Positions 1 through 7,058 of a stretch of 11,308 nt of DNA are shown here, piece by piece. The notes below the pieces were generated by a model that had not been told where the DNA came from, searched no databases, and worked only from the letters and a program-made list of their open reading frames with translations. Where the stretch lies: NCBI GenBank assembly GCA_910588195.1, contig CAJUPN010000020.1:1-11308 (forward strand), in the 5' to 3' direction. Within the stretch, counting starts at the first letter, position 1; each line of letters begins with the position of its first letter. The stretch comes from an uncultured Bacilli bacterium (GTDB lineage Bacteria > Bacillota_I > Bacilli_A > RF39 > UBA660). A program made the position numbers and the translations under genes.

Positions 1-9
1 ATATTTAAA

Positions 10-57
10 TTAATTTATCTTTTTATTTAGTGAGTACTTGACAGGTACTAGTATCAT
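10..57 (-). CDS. Possible 15-residue peptide ORF coupled to the upstream small gene
   Basis: On the minus strand the stop of the 102-residue gene and an ATG overlap as TAATG. A strong Shine-Dalgarno (AAAGGAG), lying inside the last codons of that gene, sits four bases before the overlap. The frame reads MILVPVKYSLNKKIN and then TAA. The arrangement is typical of translational coupling, so it may be a real micro-peptide, a leader for something beyond the window edge, or the remnant of a gene with an early stop. At 15 codons an ORF can arise by chance, and I recognise no family. The ribosome binding site is the only real support. Confidence 0.3.
   Translation of the reverse strand: MILVPVKYSLNKKIN
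33..49. repeat. 17-bp imperfect palindrome
   Basis: AGTACTTG-A-CAGGTACT has 8-base arms with a single mismatched pair (T38/G44) around a central A41. It lies just downstream of the 102-residue minus-strand gene and inside the 15-codon ORF. The spacing is too tight for a good RNA hairpin, so if functional it is more likely a protein-binding site for a gene beyond the left edge. Confidence 0.3.
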
Positions 58-365
58 TATTCTCCTTTTAACCATTGGTATTTTGTGAATTTTAATAAAG
101 TTTTAATTAAATTGCTAGGTTCAACTATTTCTTCTTTAGAATCTTTTGTTATTGCTTTTATTTCTATTTCATTACTTGAAATATCAGTGCATAATTCTTC
201 ATAAACTTTAGTTGGACTTAGAAATTTAGTATAAATTGCTTCATCAACTTCTTCAAAAATACAAGGACAAGTATATTCGATAACTTTTCTAGTATAACTA
301 TTATTATCTTTTTCCCATTTTGTTCTTACTTCAATTATAAAATTATTCTTTTCATTGTTTTTCAT
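57..365 (-). CDS. Hypothetical protein, 102 residues
   Basis: I do not recognise this protein. It is short, charged and probably soluble, with no signal peptide or membrane segment. It has a Cys-Pro-Cys motif at residues 33-35, a third Cys at 59, and a hydrophobic/basic C-terminal helix with two aromatic residues (about 84-99). The ATG start is well supported: AAAGGGGA lies about 6 bases upstream (371-378), and a consensus promoter at 392-420 would start transcription near 385, giving a leader of about 20 bases. It is a separate transcription unit, following the terminator of the recU-PBP operon on the same strand. The CPC motif could bind metal or be redox active, but that is speculation. 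I am confident that it is a gene and claim no function. Confidence 0.75.
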   Translation of the reverse strand: MKNNEKNNFIIEVRTKWEKDNNSYTRKVIEYTCPCIFEEVDEAIYTKFLSPTKVYEELCTDISSNEIEIKAITKDSKEEIVEPSNLIKTLLKFTKYQWLKGE

Positions 366-391
366 AGAAATTTCCCCTTTGATTGCTGTGT

Positions 392-420
392 ATTCTAATA
401 CATTTTATGCGATTTGTCAA
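392..420 (-). promoter_or_regulatory. Sigma-A-type promoter for the 102-residue gene
   Basis: On the minus strand a perfect -35 TTGACA (415-420) is followed by 17 bases and a -10 TAGAAT (392-397). The predicted start, near 385, places the ribosome binding site and ATG directly downstream. The same two hexamers and the same spacing occur at 4577-4605. Confidence 0.8.
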
Positions 421-460
421 AATTTTAGAAAGGTAACTATAAAAACTTTATAATAACAAG

Positions 461-486
461 AAAAAAACGGGGATTTCCCGTCTTTT
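461..486 (-). terminator. Intrinsic terminator of the recU-PBP operon
   Basis: Read on the minus strand, ACGGG (477-481), a 5-base loop and CCCGT (467-471) are followed by a run of T (461-466). The preceding A run can pair with the T run and lengthen the stem. It begins a few bases after the PBP stop codon. Confidence 0.85.
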
Positions 487-487
487 A

Positions 488-3400
488 TTAGCATGATTTT
501 TTTATCATAATTGTCTTTCTTCCACCGTATTGACCATATGTAACTTTAACATCTATCGAGTAAGCGTTTCCATTAACAAGTGAATTACAACTAACTTTAG
601 TGCCATCTTCACTGTAGCATGTTGCATCAATTTGTGTTTTAGGATCATTTGTTACATTTTTATCATTTACGATTACTCGTATTTTATCTTGAATGTTAGG
701 TCCTAAGGCATTATATGAATCAACTGTAACACAGCTATGATTAAATTCAACTTTTAATGGTGCTTTGTCTCCTTCAGTTGGTGGAGTAGTTGTAGTATTT
801 GAATTAGGTTTTACTGTTATACCATCAGATTGATTAGATTTAAAATATTGATATGATGATTTTACAATAAATGTTGTATTTCCATCAATAGGAGTATTTA
901 CTGTGAAATTAGTATTTGTTGTAAAGCCTAAATCTGTTGTTCCACTTGATGTTACCATATATACTTGGTATCCAAAATTTCCAAACGTTGTATTATTATA
1001 AGCAATTCTTTCTTGAAGGTACTTATCAGCCCATCTACTATAAACATTGCTTGTGAAGTATTCTCTTAATTTTTCTTGACTTGCTTCACGAGGAGTAGGG
1101 GCTGCCGTCCAAGATAATGTTACTTGGTTTTGTGTTGATGAATATTTTAAGTCTTTTGGAGCTTCTAATTTATCAAATCTTTCAGATACTTCACTAGGAG
1201 CGTAGCCTTTTTTAAAGTATTCAGTACTACGTAAATTTTGAGGAGTATAAGGACTTGCAAGTTTTAGAGGATCTGTTCCTAATTCTATTTCCACTTGAAC
1301 AACTGAACTTGGTTTTACAAAACGCGAGTTTTTAGGCATTATATATTTTGTTAAATATTTTGTTATAGCTTTTCTTGCTGTTCCACCCTCATTATTAGAT
1401 AAGTAATAAAGTTTATCAGGCTGTTGATCTATTTGAGGACTATAACCATACCATGTTGCTATAGCGTAGTCTGGAGAAAATGCTACAGTCCATGAGTCTC
1501 CAATAACACTTCCTTTGATGTTTGCAGCTTTTTTAGCAGCAGCATCAATTGTTGAAGTTCCTGTTTTTGCACAAAGGTCAGTCCCTGATACAGAACCAGC
1601 TCCGACATTACCACTTGTTACAGCATATTTTAGTATCATTGTTATGATATAAGCTGTTGCATCACTCATAGCTTGAATTTTTTTTGGTTTAACTGTTACA
1701 ACTTCACCAGTTTCAACTAGTTCAAAAGATGTGTAAGAATATGGTTCAATATAAGTTCCACCTCTGGCAAAAGTTGCATAAGCAGCAGCAGCTTGTAAGG
1801 AACTTACTCCTTCAAAACCGCCAATTGATGCAGCTTCATTTATATATCCAGTTGCATCTTCTGGATGCCATCCTAAGTTGTTTGCAAAAGTAAGTTTTTC
1901 TTCATTGCTTGTTTGTTGGAATGTATAAAGAGCAGGAATGTTTCGTGATTGCGCTAAAGCAGTTTTAGCCATCATTACACCTTTATGATTATTATCCCAG
2001 TTCTTTATTTGTCCACCACCAGTGTAATTCATTTTATCATCTATTACCGTTTGACCTGATCCCCAATTTTTATATTCAATTGCTGGACCATAATCAAGTA
2101 CTGGTTTGGCAACTGACCCTGGGTGACGTCTTGGAGATGTTGCATAATTATATGCTAATTGTTTTGAATCACGACTTGCACCAATAGCAACAATTGAACC
2201 GTCTTCGACACTTACAACAGATATTCCAGTTTGAGCACGATCATTTGGCCATTTATAACCTTCTTTACCATTATAAGATTCTCCTGTCATAACTTTATTT
2301 ACAACTTCTTGTTTAGATGGATCCATTGTTGTATGAATAATCATTGAATCCCTTACTGGCGTACGACAAGTTGATTTTTTTTGTTTACAACCCGTTCTTT
2401 CTTCAATTTCAGCAGTAACTGTATCGATAAAATCTTGATATTTATTGAATTCTGAATCTACTTTTGAAAGAGTACTAGATAATGGAATAGCTTTTGCATT
2501 ATCTCTTTCTTCTTCTGTAATATACCCATGGCGACACATTAAATTAAGTATAGTGTTACGTCTGTTTTCAGCTGCTTTTGGATGTTGATGTGGGTCATAA
2601 GCATCTGGTGATTGAAATAAACCAGCAATAGTTGCAGCTTCTACTAGAGTTAAATCTTTAGCTTCTTTATCAAAATATACTTTAGCAGCTTGTTGAACTC
2701 CATAAGTTCCTGAACCTAAGTAAGGAATATTTACATAAAATTCCATTATTTGGTCTTTAGTATAGTTTTTTTCAAATACAAATACTGAAAGGTAAATGTC
2801 AGTAAATTTTCTTTTTATACCAGCAAAACCAGATGAAGTACTACTTGTAGCAGCATTTTTGGAAACTTGCATTGTGATAGTTGAACCACCACCTGCATCA
2901 TTTCGTCCTAATAACTGTCCGATAACAGCTTTAGTAAAACGTGCTATATCAACACCATTGTGTTGGAAGAATCTTGAATCCTCAGCAGAAACAATAGCAT
3001 CTACTAAAACTTCTGGAAGATCATCATATGTAACTTTTTCACGATTCTCAGTACCACGACGGGCAAATTCATTGTTATTTACATCTAAAAATACGGAAGC
3101 CGATGATTTATATAGTCTTTCATTAGATATTTCTGGAGCAGTAGCAACAATGTAGATACAAAAAGCAATAATTAAACTAAAGCCAGTTATTAAACATAAC
3201 ATCATTAATATTAAAATTTTGTCTTTTAACGTTCCATACTTGAATTTCTTTTTAAATTTTTTCATATCGAATTTAATCACCTTTATCCTGTTAATAAAGA
3301 AAACAGTTATTTTAGCAAATCCTTCGTAGTCTTTATAATGTAGTTTATTTGGGTCATCATCGTTTAAATCTATTTCTTTATAACGATTTTTCTTTGGAGT

Positions 3401-3922
3401 ATTTTTAGTCTTCTTTACTTTTTTTCTTTTTTTCTTCTGAGGAAGTATTTTTTTGATAATATCTGCTTCCTTAATATTATTATATTGGTAAATTGTGAAA
3501 TTTTTAATATTTTTTGTACATATTAGAAAGACTTTACATAGGTGTAGTGAGATTATTCTTATCTTTCTAGATATAAAAATTAAACCTTCTTTAATTTTTT
3601 TACAACTGATTAATGTCACTTTTTTTAAGAAAGTAAATATAATTATTAATAATTTTTTTATATGAGTTAACAAATTTAACGAATAAACTTTTGCCTTTTT
3701 TCCAAATTGTTTAATGTTTTCTTGTATTTTATCTTTATCAATATTTGGTTCTTTTATTTTCTTTTTTATGGTTTCGAAAGTTATTTTTTCTTTTTTCTTC
3801 TTTTTTACAGTTGTATTAATTCCTGAAGATGTAATTATGCGATTCTTTTGAGCAGGGGATTTTTTCTTTTTCTTCTTCTTAACTGATGTTGATTTCTTTT
3901 TGTTCTTTTTCTTGTTTGACAT
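488..3922 (-). CDS. ponA: Class A penicillin-binding protein (PBP1-type) with long Lys-rich cytoplasmic extension
   Basis: Bifunctional peptidoglycan synthase that polymerises lipid II and cross-links stem peptides outside the membrane. The start at 3922 (1144 residues) is preferred over an in-frame ATG at 3955, because GGAAGGAG sits 6 bases before it and the longer form would overlap recU. Residues 1-235 are a very basic, Lys-rich cytoplasmic region with alternating hydrophobic and KK segments (about 80-150). One membrane segment lies at about 236-261. The GT51 glycosyltransferase domain shows EDSRFFQHNGVD (314-325, with catalytic Glu314) and GGGSTITMQ from 344. The transpeptidase domain shows SVAK (nucleophile Ser603), SRN (659) and KTGT (786-789). 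A fibronectin III-like domain (about 920-1037) and a second beta-rich domain with four Cys end the protein. It lies 1 bp after recU, as in the B. subtilis recU-ponA operon. The extension is far longer than the short tail of typical PBP1. Confidence 0.96.
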   Translation of the reverse strand: MSNKKKNKKKSTSVKKKKKKKSPAQKNRIITSSGINTTVKKKKKEKITFETIKKKIKEPNIDKDKIQENIKQFGKKAKVYSLNLLTHIKKLLIIIFTFLKKVTLISCKKIKEGLIFISRKIRIISLHLCKVFLICTKNIKNFTIYQYNNIKEADIIKKILPQKKKRKKVKKTKNTPKKNRYKEIDLNDDDPNKLHYKDYEGFAKITVFFINRIKVIKFDMKKFKKKFKYGTLKDKILILMMLCLITGFSLIIAFCIYIVATAPEISNERLYKSSASVFLDVNNNEFARRGTENREKVTYDDLPEVLVDAIVSAEDSRFFQHNGVDIARFTKAVIGQLLGRNDAGGGSTITMQVSKNAATSSTSSGFAGIKRKFTDIYLSVFVFEKNYTKDQIMEFYVNIPYLGSGTYGVQQAAKVYFDKEAKDLTLVEAATIAGLFQSPDAYDPHQHPKAAENRRNTILNLMCRHGYITEEERDNAKAIPLSSTLSKVDSEFNKYQDFIDTVTAEIEERTGCKQKKSTCRTPVRDSMIIHTTMDPSKQEVVNKVMTGESYNGKEGYKWPNDRAQTGISVVSVEDGSIVAIGASRDSKQLAYNYATSPRRHPGSVAKPVLDYGPAIEYKNWGSGQTVIDDKMNYTGGGQIKNWDNNHKGVMMAKTALAQSRNIPALYTFQQTSNEEKLTFANNLGWHPEDATGYINEAASIGGFEGVSSLQAAAAYATFARGGTYIEPYSYTSFELVETGEVVTVKPKKIQAMSDATAYIITMILKYAVTSGNVGAGSVSGTDLCAKTGTSTIDAAAKKAANIKGSVIGDSWTVAFSPDYAIATWYGYSPQIDQQPDKLYYLSNNEGGTARKAITKYLTKYIMPKNSRFVKPSSVVQVEIELGTDPLKLASPYTPQNLRSTEYFKKGYAPSEVSERFDKLEAPKDLKYSSTQNQVTLSWTAAPTPREASQEKLREYFTSNVYSRWADKYLQERIAYNNTTFGNFGYQVYMVTSSGTTDLGFTTNTNFTVNTPIDGNTTFIVKSSYQYFKSNQSDGITVKPNSNTTTTPPTEGDKAPLKVEFNHSCVTVDSYNALGPNIQDKIRVIVNDKNVTNDPKTQIDATCYSEDGTKVSCNSLVNGNAYSIDVKVTYGQYGGRKTIMIKKSC

Positions 3923-3923
3923 A

Positions 3924-4487
3924 TTAATCTCCTTCCTTAAAATATAATTCATCAATTACCTTTAAATAATCAAGTCGCGGTTTTATTTTTTGTTCTATTA
4001 TTATTCCATGGGTTTCTATGTAAGAATATGGGATACTTTTTCTTTTATTCGTATTAATGAATTCAAGTATATTTTTTCCATCAAGGTAATAGAAGTTAGT
4101 ATTCATATATATTATCAAAAAAGATATTCCACCATGGGCGATAACGCTTTTCATATGCTTAAGTTGGTGTTCATGAATGTTTTGTAGGGGAAAAGAAGTT
4201 TTATTATTTGTCTCTTTAGCATCAAAATCTAGGTATGTTCCTTTATATATACCATTGTAATCTAGAGTTGATGGTGTACGAAAATAAGCTTTGGTAATAA
4301 TTCTTTCTTTTTCGCCATATTTTACTTCACTTATCGTGATTGGAGTTGGTTTTTTGTAGATGATAGCTTTATCTTCTAATAAATAATATTCGTTACTTTG
4401 ATTTAATAACTCTTCAAGATTCATTCCTCGATTGGCATAACTTGTAAATTTATTATATTCTTTTTTTGATTTATTAGGATAGTTCAT
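3924..4487 (-). CDS. recU: Holliday junction resolvase RecU
   Basis: RecU cleaves four-way DNA junctions during recombination and chromosome segregation in Bacillota. The 187-residue protein matches the B. subtilis protein as I recall it: YANRGMNLEELLNQSN (17-32), KKPTP (45-49), DYNGIYKG (76-83), KETNNKTSFPLQN (91-103) and a C-terminal PRLDYL (170-175). Catalytic residues known from B. subtilis RecU (Asp88, Glu101, Lys103) align without gaps to Asp76, Asp89 and Lys91, so the Glu is replaced by Asp here. The N terminus is shorter than in B. subtilis. The ATG is preceded by AAGGTGA at 4494-4500. It is the first gene of the operon with the PBP and diverges from the gene at 4630. Confidence 0.95.
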   Translation of the reverse strand: MNYPNKSKKEYNKFTSYANRGMNLEELLNQSNEYYLLEDKAIIYKKPTPITISEVKYGEKERIITKAYFRTPSTLDYNGIYKGTYLDFDAKETNNKTSFPLQNIHEHQLKHMKSVIAHGGISFLIIYMNTNFYYLDGKNILEFINTNKRKSIPYSYIETHGIIIEQKIKPRLDYLKVIDELYFKEGD

Positions 4488-4507
4488 CTAAATTCACCTT
4501 AGTTAAT

Positions 4508-4536
4508 ATTATATAACAAAGGCTCCTTTTTTTCTA
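4508..4536 (-). promoter_or_regulatory. Candidate promoter for recU-PBP operon
   Basis: On the minus strand a perfect -10 TATAAT (4508-4513) lies 17 bases from a weak -35 TAGAAA (4531-4536). Transcription would start near 4501, leaving a leader of only about 14 bases with the ribosome binding site at its very 5' end. A short inverted repeat, AAAGG-CT-CCTTT (4518-4529), lies in the spacer. The weak -35 and tight leader keep confidence low. Confidence 0.4.
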
Positions 4537-4576
4537 TATTAATGTGTATAAAATGCTATTTTCTAAAATACTAAAT

Positions 4577-4605
4577 TTGACAGGTATTTATTACTCTGAT
4601 AGAAT
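4577..4605 (+). promoter_or_regulatory. Sigma-A-type promoter for the gene at 4630
   Basis: TTGACA (4577-4582), 17 bases, then TAGAAT (4600-4605). The predicted start is near 4612, about 20 bases before the gene. The hexamers and spacing are identical to the promoter at 392-420. Confidence 0.8.
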
Positions 4606-4629
4606 AACCAGAAAAACGGGGTTGAGGAA

Positions 4630-5679
4630 ATGTTTATGAAAACAAAAAGAATAGAAAATTTAATTATAAATGATTCTTCTATAAGAAATTCTATTTATGA
4701 TGCTATTTTATTTTTAATTGAGACTTCTAATGAACTTGCAAGATCACTAAGGACAGTAGATGAATTAAGTTTGGGTGATGATATAAGAAATGACATTGAA
4801 GGAAGAATTCAATACATGCAAACAATAATTAAACCATATGACATTAACACTTTAGAAAAGACTGTTGATGGAATTTATCATTCATTCGATAAGATGGAAG
4901 AAGAAAAAGAAAAATTAAATTTACATAAACAAGATGTAAAAGCTTGTATGGAAATAGAAAGAGCACTTTATGACTTAACTGATGCAGCGAATTTCTTTGC
5001 TCCTTTTGAATCTTTGGAAAAATTCATAAATTGGTGTGTAAAAAGTGATGATAGCTTGGATGAACTTTACTCAAATTTTACTTTTTGTATAAAAAAGCGA
5101 CTTAATAGAGAAAAACAGGAATCTGAACAAGTTAATAGGACAACTAAATTAATTGTTGATGTTATTGCCAAATGTCGTTCTTTATGGAGAAGAATTGATA
5201 ATAAAAACGCAAATTTTACAAGAGTAGTGTTTTTTAACAAACAGATTAATGAGGGGTTATGTGAGATATTTGGAAAAAATATAATAAAAGAATTATTTGC
5301 AGAAGTAAATAAAAGATATACAATTAATTCTAGACAATCTACTTCATTTTATTTGAATTTACCACTTTATTTAAAGGAAAGGCTGGATTTAGAGTTTGAA
5401 ACTGTTGGTGATGGCGAAATATTTAAAATGCTCCAACAAAATTATTTTAGGGTACAAAATGGTGAACAATTAAGCTTTGTTCAAGACGAAGAAACTGAAG
5501 AACTTTCTTTTGGGGAAGAAAGTTTAAATGAAGAACTTGCTAAAATTTATAAAATTGTTATGATGGCTTATGAAAATATGAAAAAAGGTAATACTTTAGA
5601 TGATTCTTTTAGTAGTCCTAAAAATGGATCTCATAAGCATAAGAGCCTTTTTAATACTTTTAAAGGAAGAAAAAAATGA
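4630..5679 (+). CDS. Unrecognised helical cytoplasmic protein, 349 residues
   Basis: I do not recognise this family. The protein looks soluble and mostly helical, with no signal peptide or membrane segment. A charged, coiled-coil-prone stretch lies at about 72-112, an acidic stretch at about 286-303, and the C terminus is a short basic tail (about 331-349) rich in Lys and His. There are two possible starts: ATG at 4630, or ATG two codons later at 4636, which has GAGGA 7 bases upstream and may be the better one. A strong promoter (4577-4605) drives it. EngB begins 83 bases downstream with no convincing terminator between, so the two are probably co-transcribed. Asp/Glu- and Lys-rich composition and codon use match the neighbours, so nothing suggests recent transfer. 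Confidence 0.85.
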   Translation: MFMKTKRIENLIINDSSIRNSIYDAILFLIETSNELARSLRTVDELSLGDDIRNDIEGRIQYMQTIIKPYDINTLEKTVDGIYHSFDKMEEEKEKLNLHKQDVKACMEIERALYDLTDAANFFAPFESLEKFINWCVKSDDSLDELYSNFTFCIKKRLNREKQESEQVNRTTKLIVDVIAKCRSLWRRIDNKNANFTRVVFFNKQINEGLCEIFGKNIIKELFAEVNKRYTINSRQSTSFYLNLPLYLKERLDLEFETVGDGEIFKMLQQNYFRVQNGEQLSFVQDEETEELSFGEESLNEELAKIYKIVMMAYENMKKGNTLDDSFSSPKNGSHKHKSLFNTFKGRKK

Positions 5680-5749
5680 GTTTTAACCAAGTGTTCTAGC
5701 CCTTGGAAGTTGATTTATTGAAGTTGTTTTGTTATATTAATGATACTAA

Positions 5750-5765
5750 GGATGTGATTATATTG
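5750..5765 (+). promoter_or_regulatory. Extended Shine-Dalgarno that fixes the TTG start of engB
   Basis: AAGGATGTGAT matches the anti-Shine-Dalgarno complement AAGGAGGTGAT at ten of eleven positions and is followed by TATA and the TTG at 5763. No comparable site precedes the earlier in-frame TTG codons at 5703 or 5718. Confidence 0.7.
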
Positions 5766-6359
5766 AAAGTTGAAAGTTCGAATTTAGAAACTATAGCTGT
5801 TAGAACAAGTCAATATCCGACTGATGAAAGATGCGAGTTTTTACTTTGTGGTAGAAGTAATGTAGGAAAAAGTAGTTTTATTAATACTATTTTAGGAAGA
5901 AAAAATTATGCACATACTTCGGGTAAATCTGGGAAAACGCAAACATTGAATTTTTATCTTGTTAATGAAGATTTTTATTTAGTTGACGTCCCTGGATATG
6001 GTTATGCCGATGTTTCAAAAGAAAAACAAAGAAAATTTGGGTTGATGATAGAGGAATATATAAAGACCAGAGAAAATCTTAAATGTGTATTTTTACTTGT
6101 GGATTTTCGTCATAAAGCACAAGAAAATGATGTGATTATGTATAATTATTTAAAATATTATGAGATACCGACTGTAATTGTTGCTACTAAGTTCGATAAG
6201 GTTAAGTCTAATCAAAAAGAAAAGTGTGAAAAAATATTGCGAGATTCTTTGAATATATTGCCACAAGATAAATTTGTTTTGTTTTCTTCGGTTACAAAAA
6301 AAGGAAGAGAAGAGATATACAATATTTTGTCAAATTATGTTAGTGAAGAAGATAATTAA
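5763..6359 (+). CDS. engB: Ribosome biogenesis GTP-binding protein EngB (YsxC)
   Basis: TrmE/Era-superfamily GTPase needed for late assembly of the 50S subunit in the cytoplasm. Numbered from a TTG start at 5763 (198 residues), it has G1 GRSNVGKS (30-37), the GKTQT G2 region (57-61), G3 DVPG followed by YGYA (75-82), G4 TKFD (142-145) and G5 SSVTKKG (175-181), with the spacing and length usual for YsxC. The open frame extends 20 codons further upstream, but homologues begin at the sequence equivalent to the KVESSNLE here, and the strong Shine-Dalgarno points to the TTG. It follows the unrecognised gene at 4630, probably in one transcript. The last codons and stop form a predicted terminator. 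Confidence 0.96.
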   Translation: MKVESSNLETIAVRTSQYPTDERCEFLLCGRSNVGKSSFINTILGRKNYAHTSGKSGKTQTLNFYLVNEDFYLVDVPGYGYADVSKEKQRKFGLMIEEYIKTRENLKCVFLLVDFRHKAQENDVIMYNYLKYYEIPTVIVATKFDKVKSNQKEKCEKILRDSLNILPQDKFVLFSSVTKKGREEIYNILSNYVSEEDN

Positions 6360-6376
6360 ATTATTTTCTTTTTTTT
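6345..6376 (+). terminator. A/T-rich hairpin terminator with the engB stop codon as its loop
   Basis: Arms 6345-6356 and 6360-6371 pair over 12 positions (two G-T pairs, the rest Watson-Crick and almost all A-T). The loop is exactly the TAA stop at 6357-6359, and a T run continues to 6376. Low GC makes the stem modest in strength, but the geometry is that of an intrinsic terminator. Confidence 0.55.
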
Positions 6377-6377
6377 A

Positions 6378-6386
6378 TGTTATAAT
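6378..6386 (+). promoter_or_regulatory. Extended -10 promoter for the prepilin-like gene
   Basis: TG-T-TATAAT is a perfect extended -10 element. No good -35 is present at the expected place (6358-6363, AAATTA), as is common for extended -10 promoters. The predicted start near 6393 leaves a short leader carrying AGGGTGAG before the ATG at 6404. Confidence 0.6.
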
Positions 6387-6403
6387 TTTTATAGGGTGAG
6401 TGT

Positions 6404-7021
6404 ATGAAAAAGAATGGTTTTACATTAGTTGAATTGCTAGCTGTAATTGTTTTGCTAGCTATATTGATGGTTATAGCTATACCTAATGCTTTTAAAATGG
6501 CTAGTAAAGTAAAAAATAAGGCGTATACAACGAAAATTGAACTTGTTGAAAAAGCGGGGCAAGAATTTGGACAAGCGAATCTGAAATTAATTAGAGAAGG
6601 AACTAGTATGACAAATTCTAATGAACATCATACTTGTACTTTCAACTTTGATAAGAAAAAAGATATTACAAGTGTATCTTTTAATACCAAGGCATATTCT
6701 CAAAGTTTAAAATTAATTGATGAAGCAAGTAGAAAAGAATATTGGTGTACTCGTGTTGAAATAGCTGATTTAGTTAAATCAAATAATCTATCATGGGATT
6801 TAGAAAATCAGTGTGGACAAAAATGTACAACGGATGAACAAAGAAAAAATTATGATAAAGTTATTGAACATCCTTCAAATAAATATATAATGAATAAATG
6901 TCATGTATATGTATATTATCGAAACAATCGTGTTTATACATATTTTGATAAAAATCAATGCGATAAAATAAGTGATACACCTAATTCTAATGGAAATAGT
7001 TATAGACCATTAATGGGATAA
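6404..7021 (+). CDS. Prepilin-like protein with type IV N-terminal methylation motif
   Basis: The N terminus KKNG^FTLVELL is a class III signal for a prepilin peptidase: cleavage after Gly5, N-methylation of Phe6, and Glu at mature position 5. A hydrophobic helix follows to about residue 27, so the protein should be a pilin or pseudopilin inserted in the membrane and assembled into a fibre. The mature domain has six Cys (78, 115, 137, 141, 166, 186), suggesting disulfides. At 205 residues it is larger than ComGC-type competence pseudopilins. No peptidase, ATPase or platform protein is in the window, and the gene has its own promoter and terminator, so it is a stand-alone unit that would rely on machinery elsewhere. 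The pilin class is firm; the role (competence, adhesion, other) is unknown. Confidence 0.9.
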   Translation: MKKNGFTLVELLAVIVLLAILMVIAIPNAFKMASKVKNKAYTTKIELVEKAGQEFGQANLKLIREGTSMTNSNEHHTCTFNFDKKKDITSVSFNTKAYSQSLKLIDEASRKEYWCTRVEIADLVKSNNLSWDLENQCGQKCTTDEQRKNYDKVIEHPSNKYIMNKCHVYVYYRNNRVYTYFDKNQCDKISDTPNSNGNSYRPLMG

Positions 7022-7028
7022 TAAGTTT

Positions 7029-7052
7029 GCATATGTGTTACATATGCTTTTT
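7029..7052 (+). terminator. Intrinsic terminator after the prepilin-like gene
   Basis: GCATATGT (7029-7036), a GTT loop and ACATATGC (7040-7047) form a perfect 8-bp stem followed by TTTTT. It separates the pilin-like gene from the der operon. Confidence 0.85.
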
Positions 7053-7058
7053 CTTAGT

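Noticed and set aside
38..43. Perfect TTGACA on the plus strand near the left edge
   Set aside because: No -10 element is found 16-18 bases downstream, and the DNA beyond is the 3' end of a minus-strand gene.
2796..3155. Open frame of about 119 codons on the plus strand
   Set aside because: It lies wholly antisense to the glycosyltransferase domain of the PBP, which is unmistakable, and has no ribosome binding site of note.
3990..4187. Open frame of about 65 codons on the plus strand
   Set aside because: It is antisense to recU, whose product is clearly recognisable.
4518..4529. AAAGG-CT-CCTTT followed by T's, considered as a plus-strand terminator
   Set aside because: A two-base loop cannot form a proper hairpin, and no plus-strand gene ends there; it may at most be a weak operator.
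5687..5706. Small hairpin CCAAG...CTTGG between the 349-residue gene and engB, considered as a terminator
   Set aside because: The loop is 10 bases and no T run follows, so it does not meet terminator criteria; the two genes are treated as co-transcribed.
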